The notes under the pieces were generated by a model. It saw only the letters and a list, made by a program, of their open reading frames with translations. It was not told the DNA's origin and searched no databases. The translations under genes and the position numbers were made by a program. DNA of 64,000 nt from Chlorobiaceae bacterium (GTDB lineage Bacteria > Bacteroidota > Chlorobiia > Chlorobiales > Chlorobiaceae): assembly GCA_013334565.1 (NCBI GenBank), contig JAAXXI010000002.1:1-64000 (forward strand), read 5' to 3'. Of this stretch, positions 57,495 through 64,000 are shown in pieces (within the stretch, counting starts at the first letter, position 1; every line of letters starts with the position of its first letter).

Positions 57495-59198
57495 TTAATA
57501 AGTTCTTTCCTGAAGTTCGTAACGGCCCATGGTAACCGGTTTTTCACCAAGGGCGACTTTGCCGTTTTCCAGGGTGGCCACGGTATGCCTGTGCCATTTT
57601 TCGTCATCCCTTACCGGAAAATCAACACGGGTATGGGAACCGCGGCTTTCCTCGCGGGCATAGGCCCCAGCGGCGACGGTTTCGGCAAGGTCGAGCATGT
57701 TTTTCAGTTCGAGGACCTGAATGAGATTGGTGTTGTACACGTCGCTGGTATCGAAGACACGCACATGCTGGTAACGCTCCCTGAGCGCGGCGATATCGTC
57801 GATGCCTTTGCGGAGCAGGGGGGCTTCACGGAAAATACCGACGTTCATGGCGAGGGTCTGCCCGAGCTCCTCGCGCAGCGCACCGTAGCGCTCATAGTGG
57901 CCGGATGGCTTCATGAAGCTTCTCAGCTCCTCGGCCTTCTCGGCGATTTCCGATTCCGGTATGATGCCCGGGGCAAATTTTCCCACTTCTTCAGCGGCGG
58001 TACGGCCGGCAATGCGCCCGAAAACGAGGATGTCGAGCAGGGAATTGCCTCCGAGCCGGTTCGCGCCGTGCACGGACACGCAGCCGCATTCACCTGCGGC
58101 ATAGACGCCGCCCATGACGGTACGTCCGAAATTGTCGGTATCGATGCCTCCCATGGAATAGTGGGCGGTCGGCCTGACCGGTATCGGTTCTTCGATGGGA
58201 TCGACGCCTTCGAACTGCATCGACATTTCACGGATCTGCGGCAAACGCGATTTGATGAGGTCGGCTCCGAGGTGGGTGAGGTCCAGGTGGATGTATTTTC
58301 CTGCCGGACTGTCGAACCCTCTCCCCTCCAGGATTTCCGTTTCTAACGATCGGGCGACAAGGTCCCTCGGGCCGAGTTCCATTTTTTCTTTCGCATACCT
58401 TGCCATGAACCGTTCGCCGTCCCGGTTGACAAGGTAGCCGCCTTCGCCCCTCGCCCCTTCGGTTACGAGCAGGCCGCTCTTGCGCAGGCCGGTCGGATGG
58501 AACTGGACAAACTCCATATCCTTGAGCGGGATGCCCGCACGGTACGCGATCGCCTGGCCGTCACCGGTATTGCCTGCGGCGTTGCTCGACCGGTTCCAGT
58601 ACATCTTGGCATAGCCGCCTGTCGCGAAAATCACGGTCTTCGACGCAAAGGCTTCGACCTTGCCGGTCTTGATGTTCAATGCGAGCAAACCCCTCATGCG
58701 GCTGCCGTTGACCGAAAGGCTGAGCGCGAAATATTCGTTGAAAAACTGGACCCCTTTCTTGAGGCACTGTTCATAAAGCGTCTGCAGGATGGTATGCCCG
58801 GTCTTGTCGGCACAGTAGCAGCATCGGGGGCGTCCGGCACCGCCGAACGGGCGCTGGGCGATGGTGTTGTCGTCCATGCGCGACCACGGGGTACCCATGT
58901 TGTCAAGTTCGCGGATGATTTTCGGGGCTTCCGAACAGAGCACTTCGACGGCATCCTGGTCGGCAAGGTAATCGCTGCCCTTGATGGTATCGAAAATATG
59001 CAGTTCAACCGTATCGTCCTTGGCCTTGTTGGCAAGCGCGGCATTCGCGCCGCCCTGGGCTGCCGACGTGTGCGAACGGTTCGGGTAAACCTTTGAAAGC
59101 ACGGCGATATTCAGGGACGGGTTTGTTTTCATCGCCTCCATCGCCGCGTACAACCCGGCACCGCCTCCGCCGACAATGACAATATCGAATGGTTTCAT
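57495..59198 (-). CDS. sdhA: Succinate dehydrogenase/fumarate reductase flavoprotein subunit
   Basis: Catalytic flavoprotein interconverting succinate and fumarate; 567 residues. The FAD-binding GGGGAGLYAA starts at residue 10, and the histidine for covalent FAD is H43 in NRSHTSAAQGG. Active-site blocks include FVQFHPTGL, TEGARGEGG and RPTAHYSMGGI. First gene of the operon, 5 bases upstream of sdhB. The symbol frdA would be equally apt given the expected direction in the cell. Confidence 0.96.
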   Translation of the reverse strand: MKPFDIVIVGGGGAGLYAAMEAMKTNPSLNIAVLSKVYPNRSHTSAAQGGANAALANKAKDDTVELHIFDTIKGSDYLADQDAVEVLCSEAPKIIRELDNMGTPWSRMDDNTIAQRPFGGAGRPRCCYCADKTGHTILQTLYEQCLKKGVQFFNEYFALSLSVNGSRMRGLLALNIKTGKVEAFASKTVIFATGGYAKMYWNRSSNAAGNTGDGQAIAYRAGIPLKDMEFVQFHPTGLRKSGLLVTEGARGEGGYLVNRDGERFMARYAKEKMELGPRDLVARSLETEILEGRGFDSPAGKYIHLDLTHLGADLIKSRLPQIREMSMQFEGVDPIEEPIPVRPTAHYSMGGIDTDNFGRTVMGGVYAAGECGCVSVHGANRLGGNSLLDILVFGRIAGRTAAEEVGKFAPGIIPESEIAEKAEELRSFMKPSGHYERYGALREELGQTLAMNVGIFREAPLLRKGIDDIAALRERYQHVRVFDTSDVYNTNLIQVLELKNMLDLAETVAAGAYAREESRGSHTRVDFPVRDDEKWHRHTVATLENGKVALGEKPVTMGRYELQERTY

Positions 59199-59417
59199 GC
59201 GCTCATATCTCCTTGTGAGAACCTCCCCGGAGAGGCCTCACCTGTTAAATGACAGTGCCCTGCTGCCGCAGCCTGCCTGTTGAATATGTAGGGAATTTGG
59301 TATTGACGAGGAAAGCTGCTCTCTGACGAACCGCGGACGGAAACTTCTTTACCTGATCTTCCGATGCATCTTTGGACAAGGGAAGAGCACAGCATTCCTC
59401 ATGCTTCCGAACGATAT

Positions 59418-59445
59418 AAAAAAAGGGACTGTTGCCGAAGCCCTG
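59418..59445 (-). terminator. Likely terminator after the CBS-domain gene
   Basis: A short imperfect stem (AGGGCT/AGTCCCT around TCGGCAAC) is followed on the minus strand by seven T residues. It lies just past the stop at 59450; the stem is weak but the T run is good. Confidence 0.5.
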
Positions 59446-59449
59446 ACGT

Positions 59450-59896
59450 TTACAAGGCTACATTGTTGTCATGCACCGGAAGCTCCTCGACGGCACGGAG
59501 AACATCGCTCATGTTGAGTACGCCGATAACCTTGTTACCCTCCATGACGGTAAGGCGCCTCACATTGGTGCGCTTCATCAGGCGAAGGGCGTACTTTACC
59601 CTGAGGCCCGGATTGACGCTGATGATCGGCTTGCTCATGATCTGGAAAACAGGGGTGTTCCATGGATCGCGATGGATGTCTTCTCCCGGATCGATAACCT
59701 TCTCGAGGATGTCCTTTTCCGTTACGATGCCATAACAGTCATCCTCGTTTCTTGGCTCGATGATCAGGCCGCTTTCGTTGCTCTTTTTCATGATCTGCAA
59801 CGCTTCCGCAACCGTGCAGCTGCCTTTGATGACCTGAAAATCCTTCTGCATGAGGGCAGAGACCGGGAGGGTACGCAATGTTATAAGCTGATCCAT
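59450..59896 (-). CDS. Two-CBS-domain protein
   Basis: 148 residues forming one Bateman module: first CBS about 10-75 ([32 protein letters not shown]), second about 82-140 ([35 protein letters not shown]). Such stand-alone modules bind adenine nucleotides or SAM and regulate partners, none of which is adjacent here. The gene is monocistronic. Confidence 0.85.
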   Translation of the reverse strand: MDQLITLRTLPVSALMQKDFQVIKGSCTVAEALQIMKKSNESGLIIEPRNEDDCYGIVTEKDILEKVIDPGEDIHRDPWNTPVFQIMSKPIISVNPGLRVKYALRLMKRTNVRRLTVMEGNKVIGVLNMSDVLRAVEELPVHDNNVAL

Positions 59897-60086
59897 GGGT
59901 CAGGCTCCTTGAAATATTGTAGAAGAAGTAAGAGGCTTGATTATTATCGAAGGATAAATAACCGAACGCCGGTTTCTGAAATCGGAATGAAAGGCAGGGC
60001 CGCCAGCTTTATAACTATATAGTTGGCGAAAGCATAGAGTTTATGAAAAAAACACTATAAAAACAATAACCGGAAGAAAAAAAGGA

Positions 60087-60728
60087 TCACGGAATGCCAT
60101 GGGCTTTCTTGTAAGCCGCCCAGTTCTGCTTCAGGAGCAGGAAAGCGTCGAAGTCCTCCGCAAGCAGGAAGGGGTTTGCAGAGCGCTCGCGGCCGATGGT
60201 CGAAACCGGCGAAACCCCGTAATCGTGGCCGGGAAACACTCTGGTCTCCGATGGAAGCGCCATGAGCTTGCGGTGCAGGGAATCGTATTCGGCACGTGCC
60301 TGCGCTTCGGTGGAGGTTCCGCCGATTTTTCCCGTAAACAGGGTGTCTCCGGTGAAGACCGCATCGCCAACGATGAGGCAGATCGAATCTTCCGTATGGC
60401 CGGGAGTGTGGATGACCCGCACGTCGAGGCCGCCGAGCGGGAAAACCGCCCCGTCCTCCACCTCGATGCCCGTCTGAGGACAGGTATCACCGAACAGCAG
60501 GGGCGTCACCCCGCAGAGCCTTTTCATGGCGCCGTTCCCGTTCGTATGGTCAGGATGACCATGCGTGGAGAACAGAAAACGGATGGTGAAGCCGTTCTCT
60601 TCGGCGTACCGGGCGATTTTATCGGGAGAGTATGAGGCATCGATGACCAGTGCATCACGCGAAACCTTGTCGGCGACAAGGTAGCCGAAATTCCGGTCCC
60701 CGCCCGTTCGGAACTGCTGGATAATCAT
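60087..60728 (-). CDS. Metallo-beta-lactamase fold hydrolase (glyoxalase II-like)
   Basis: 213 residues. The start is taken at ATG 60728 because AAGGAG precedes it at 9 bases; ATG 60746, which overlaps the previous stop as ATGA, is the alternative. The dinuclear metal motif THGHPDH and the later His/Asp ligands ([22 protein letters not shown]) are intact. It is close to hydroxyacylglutathione hydrolases and ETHE1-type persulfide dioxygenases, and the substrate is not determined. Last gene of the RND operon. Confidence 0.85.
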   Translation of the reverse strand: MIIQQFRTGGDRNFGYLVADKVSRDALVIDASYSPDKIARYAEENGFTIRFLFSTHGHPDHTNGNGAMKRLCGVTPLLFGDTCPQTGIEVEDGAVFPLGGLDVRVIHTPGHTEDSICLIVGDAVFTGDTLFTGKIGGTSTEAQARAEYDSLHRKLMALPSETRVFPGHDYGVSPVSTIGRERSANPFLLAEDFDAFLLLKQNWAAYKKAHGIP

Positions 60729-60742
60729 GGATGGAGACTCCT

Positions 60743-61051
60743 TCATACTGTTTTTTCCACATTCATCAGAAACGCTCTGGAAGGAAATTCGCCATCGACG
60801 GTAATCGGGCTCCTTTCCAGTTCGAACATGATCGCCTCGGCTTTATGGTCGTCAATGATGGCGAAACAGAGCGAAGAGTAGACACCGAGCGTCTGGTCGG
60901 CCGGCCACCAGGCCTGCACCTCGCTCCCCTTCTTTTCGCAGTTGCATCCCCTGATGTCCATACTGCTGAACATGCTCACCTGGTATTTCCTGAAAAGCTC
61001 CCGCACCATCGGCCGGGTTTCCTGATGCCCCATGATAGCAAGAAATTTCAT
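60743..61051 (-). CDS. Small protein of unknown function coupled to an RND pump
   Basis: 102 residues, not assigned to a family. It begins [20 protein letters not shown] and holds a cysteine pair in [17 protein letters not shown], then an alpha/beta C-terminal half ([19 protein letters not shown]). The predicted beta-alpha-beta order and the end of the chain are reminiscent of small ferredoxin-like/PII-like fold proteins seen beside RND exporters, but that is inference. Its ATG overlaps the RND stop by 4 bases. Confidence 0.7.
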   Translation of the reverse strand: MKFLAIMGHQETRPMVRELFRKYQVSMFSSMDIRGCNCEKKGSEVQAWWPADQTLGVYSSLCFAIIDDHKAEAIMFELERSPITVDGEFPSRAFLMNVEKTV

Positions 61052-64000
61052 CTGGCCCCTACGTTTGTTGCGTTTTTCCTTTCTGCGATATAATAAACGA
61101 TCGGCACAACGACAAGGGTCAGTACCGTAGAAAGCACGCCGCCCCAGATCATCGAGATGGCGAGACCCTGGAAAATCGGGTCGAACAGCATGATGACCGA
61201 ACCGATCACCACTGCGCCCGAAGTCAGGATGATCGGCCTCGTACGGACTGCCGCCGACTCGATGATCGCCTGCTTCAGTTCAATGCCTTCATCGCGACGG
61301 ATCTGAATGAAGTCTATAAGCAGCACCGAGTTGCGAACCATGATGCCGGCGAGGGCGATCATGCCGATCATGCTGGTCGCCGTGAAGAACGCCCCGTGGA
61401 AGAAGTGCCCCGGAATGATGCCGACAAGGCTCAGCGGGATCGCGATCATCATGATGAGCGGCGTTTTGAACGACTGGAACCATCCCACGATCAGGAGGTA
61501 GATGATGACAAGCACCACGGCGAATGCCGTTCCAAGGTCCCGGAAGACCTCGAAGGTGATCTGCCACTCTCCGTCCCACTTCATGGCCGGACGGTCTTCT
61601 TTCGAAGGCGGTGCGGTATAGAGCGGATCGATCGAGTAACCGCCGGGAAGCTTGATCTGCTTGATTTTCCTGTCCATCTCGAGCATGGCGTAGACCGGGC
61701 TTTCGGTCGCCCCGGCAACATCTGCCGTCACATAGACCACATTGCGGAGGTCTTTGCGGTAGATGCTCTTGTCCTGGATTTTATCCTCGACCCTGACAAG
61801 CTCGGAAAGCGGGATCATCTCTCCTGCCCGAAGGCGGGTAGTCAGTGAGCCCATTCCCAGCGACTGCACGAATATACCGGACAGGTCTTTCAAAGATGTC
61901 CTGTCCGCCCTTGGAAGGCGAACCTGGATCGTGACCGGGTCTTTGTCGTTGCCGGTATGCAGGACACCTGCATCCATGCCGCCGAGCGACATGCGAAGCG
62001 TCTGGGCGATCTGCTCGGCGCTTACGCCTCGAAGCGCGGCGCGTTCCTTGTTGACCTGGAGGTTGACGACTTTCTGGTCATCTTCCACAAGCCAGTCCAC
62101 GTCGACCACTCCGGGAGTTTCCTGGAACACCTTCCTGACCTCTTTCGCAAGGGCGATCTGCTGCTGCCGGGATGGTCCGTAGATCTCGGCTACGATGGTT
62201 GAAAGCACCGGCGGTCCGGGAGGAATCTCCACGATCTTGGCATTGCCGTTGTATTTCAGGGCGATCTTCTGGACATCGGCTCGGACCCTCCTGGCGATAT
62301 CGTGGCTCTGCTCCTTCCGCTCGCCTTTCGGCAGGAGGTTCACCTGGATATCGGCCATGTTGGGCGACTGGCGGAGGTAATAATGCCTGACCAACCCGTT
62401 GAAGTTGATCGGTGCGTTTACACCGGCATAATACTGGTAGCTGCTCACTTCGGGAACGGTCCTCAGATAGGCCGATATTTCCTTCGCCACGCGCGAAGTC
62501 TCTTCGAGCGCGGTCCCTTCGGGCATATCGAGGATCACCTGGAACTCGTTTTTGTTGTCGAATGGAAGCATTTTCAGCTGCACGGCTTTCATGGGGATCA
62601 GGATGACAGCTCCCGCGAGCATCAGGCCGACGATGCCGAACGCCAGAAAACGCATGAACCCGTTATCGAGCAGAGGGGAAAGCACCTTCCGGAACAGCCT
62701 GTAATACACTGTTTTGGTAATGTCGTACTCATCGTGGCCGCCATGCTCGACCTTGATCAGCCGGTAGGAAAGCCAGGGCGTGACGATAAGGGCGATCATG
62801 AGCGAGAAGATCATGGCAAGCGATGCTCCGATCGGCATTGGGCTCATGTAAGGGCCCATCAGGCCGGAAACGAAAACCATCGGAAGGACCGCTGCTATCA
62901 CCGTAAAGGTGGCGAGAATGGTCGGGTTGCCGACCTCGCTGACTGCAGTGATGGCCGCCTGCAGTTTCGGCTGCCGCTTCATCGAAAAATGGCGGTGGAT
63001 GTTTTCGGCAATGATGATCGAGTCGTCGACGACGATACCGGTCACGAAAATAAGCGCGAAAAGCGTAACCCGGTTGAGCGAATAATGGAACAGGTAATAG
63101 ACCAGCAGGGTCAGGGCGAAGGTGATCGGCACGGAGACAAAGTTCACCAGCGCGCCTCGCCACCCGAGGAACAGGGCGACCACGATCGTCACCGCAACAA
63201 TAGCGATAAAGAGGTGTTCGAGCAGGGTGAACACTTTTTCCGTCGCTGTTTCGCCGTAGTTTCTCGTTTCCGTGACCGTGATATCGGACGGTATCACTGA
63301 ACCTTTCAGCTGATCGACCTGCGCGATCACCTTGCCGGCAAGCACCGAAGCGTCGGCGCCTTTCCGTTTGGCTACCGTCAGTGTCACGGCCGGATATTCT
63401 CCGCGGTCTTTCGCCCCGGAAGCTGCCCCCCATCCGAAAAAGCTGTAATTGCTTACCTCTTCAGGGCCGTCGATCACCGTTGCGACATCTTTTATATAAA
63501 CCGGCAGGCCACCGTTGACACCGACAACGATATTGGATACATCATCGACGCTTTCGAGGAAATTTCCCGATTGAACGACGATTTCGCTGTTGTCCTGCCT
63601 GAAATTGCCCGAGGTCATCCGGCTGTTGGCCATCTGGATCTGCCGTGCAATCTGGAACGCGCTCACGTTGTAGCGCTGCAGCATCTCTTTTTGAAGCTGG
63701 ACGCGAACCTGGCGGCGAAGGCCGCCCTTGATTTCGACATCGCCGATATTCGGTATTTTTTTCAGAAGGTCGGCGACATCCCGGGATGTTTTCCGTATCT
63801 GGAAAGGATCTTTCTGTTTGCTCCAGAAAGTAAGGTTGAGCACCGGCACGTCATCGATGGCAACCTTTTTCATCAGGGGCATCTGGACGCCGGGAGGCAT
63901 CCTGTCCATATTCTTCAGCAGGGTGGACCACAGTTTCACCATGCTGGCCTCGGTGTCCTCGCCAACCTTGAAACGGACGGTCACCAGCGCGAAATCAGGC
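61048..64000 (-). CDS. RND-family efflux transporter, inner-membrane pump (partial)
   Basis: HAE1/CusA-type proton-driven exporter; at least 984 residues, open at the right edge (the GTG at 63984 is not the start, as the frame continues to the edge). Transmembrane and porter signatures: IFVTGIVVDDSIIIAENIHR, PWLSYRLI, ALAGIMVRNSVLLIDFIQIR, and the terminal helix IVYYIAERK. About 60-90 N-terminal residues are missing. The membrane-fusion partner is presumably beyond the window. Substrate class cannot be told; the intramembrane DD pair is intact. Confidence 0.93.
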   Translation of the reverse strand, partial: PDFALVTVRFKVGEDTEASMVKLWSTLLKNMDRMPPGVQMPLMKKVAIDDVPVLNLTFWSKQKDPFQIRKTSRDVADLLKKIPNIGDVEIKGGLRRQVRVQLQKEMLQRYNVSAFQIARQIQMANSRMTSGNFRQDNSEIVVQSGNFLESVDDVSNIVVGVNGGLPVYIKDVATVIDGPEEVSNYSFFGWGAASGAKDRGEYPAVTLTVAKRKGADASVLAGKVIAQVDQLKGSVIPSDITVTETRNYGETATEKVFTLLEHLFIAIVAVTIVVALFLGWRGALVNFVSVPITFALTLLVYYLFHYSLNRVTLFALIFVTGIVVDDSIIIAENIHRHFSMKRQPKLQAAITAVSEVGNPTILATFTVIAAVLPMVFVSGLMGPYMSPMPIGASLAMIFSLMIALIVTPWLSYRLIKVEHGGHDEYDITKTVYYRLFRKVLSPLLDNGFMRFLAFGIVGLMLAGAVILIPMKAVQLKMLPFDNKNEFQVILDMPEGTALEETSRVAKEISAYLRTVPEVSSYQYYAGVNAPINFNGLVRHYYLRQSPNMADIQVNLLPKGERKEQSHDIARRVRADVQKIALKYNGNAKIVEIPPGPPVLSTIVAEIYGPSRQQQIALAKEVRKVFQETPGVVDVDWLVEDDQKVVNLQVNKERAALRGVSAEQIAQTLRMSLGGMDAGVLHTGNDKDPVTIQVRLPRADRTSLKDLSGIFVQSLGMGSLTTRLRAGEMIPLSELVRVEDKIQDKSIYRKDLRNVVYVTADVAGATESPVYAMLEMDRKIKQIKLPGGYSIDPLYTAPPSKEDRPAMKWDGEWQITFEVFRDLGTAFAVVLVIIYLLIVGWFQSFKTPLIMMIAIPLSLVGIIPGHFFHGAFFTATSMIGMIALAGIMVRNSVLLIDFIQIRRDEGIELKQAIIESAAVRTRPIILTSGAVVIGSVIMLFDPIFQGLAISMIWGGVLSTVLTLVVVPIVYYIAERKNATNVGAR

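Noticed and set aside
62302-63300. Plus-strand frame of 332 codons antisense to the RND pump
   Set aside because: Antisense shadow with extreme His/Asp/Arg content; the RND coding frame is certain.

Overview
The window comes from a green sulfur bacterium (Chlorobiaceae, such as Chlorobium or Chlorobaculum). The deciding evidence is the pair of P840 reaction-centre genes pscA (core, with the FX cysteine loop) and pscB (two-cluster FeS subunit), found only in that lineage. A succinate dehydrogenase/fumarate reductase with a CCG-type third subunit and a long-form IspG fit the same assignment. Coding density is high, and I see no prophage, insertion sequence, CRISPR array or rRNA.

Layout. 1-10.3 kb, minus strand: the classical transcription/translation block. 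Read 5' to 3' it is tRNA-Thr(TGT), tRNA-Tyr, tRNA-Thr(GGT), tRNA-Trp, secE, nusG, rplK, rplA, rplJ, rplL, an attenuator-like hairpin, rpoB, and rpoC (cut by the window edge). 10.3-15 kb, minus: eno, a DivIC/FtsB-like gene, ispG and a short-chain dehydrogenase. 15.2-18.3 kb: an EF-G-like GTPase with altered GTPase motifs, facing a polyprenyl-phosphate glycosyltransferase across a shared terminator. 18.7-21.7 kb: pscA-pscB. 22-28.4 kb: dapF, a MEMO-family gene, glutamate dehydrogenase, a GT4 glycosyltransferase and two tandem outer-membrane beta-barrel paralogues. 28.5-34 kb: an M24 peptidase, small membrane proteins, a repeat-rich stretch around a DUF202 gene, a 58-residue rubredoxin missed by ordinary length cut-offs, an unrecognised membrane protein, mtgA and tRNA-Arg(CCT). 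34-45.9 kb: mutL, cinA, thrA, then atpA-atpG, then thrB-thrC-plsC on the other strand, so the threonine pathway is split by an ATP synthase fragment. 45.9-52.5 kb: thiM, a TorF-like porin, and a probable four-gene operon (amino acid permease, class III aminotransferase, AhpD-like protein, MetY). 52.9-55.4 kb: ribH, gmhA and hemE. 55.6-59.2 kb: sdhA-sdhB-sdhE. 59.4-64 kb: a CBS protein, and an operon of an RND pump (cut by the edge), a small unknown protein and a metallo-beta-lactamase-fold hydrolase.

Most of the window is housekeeping: transcription, translation, cell wall, cofactors, the aspartate family and energy. The phototrophic and reductive-TCA character shows in pscAB and the sdhABE set. 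The less explained parts are the sdhB/sdhE cysteine pattern, the EF-G-like protein, the Lys/Ala/Pro tails shared by PscA and PscB, the repeats at 30.2-31.3 kb, and the two translationally coupled operons of mixed content (47.6-52.5 kb and 60.1-64 kb). I found no clear case for a wholly new system. All family assignments are by reading the sequence; no search was run.
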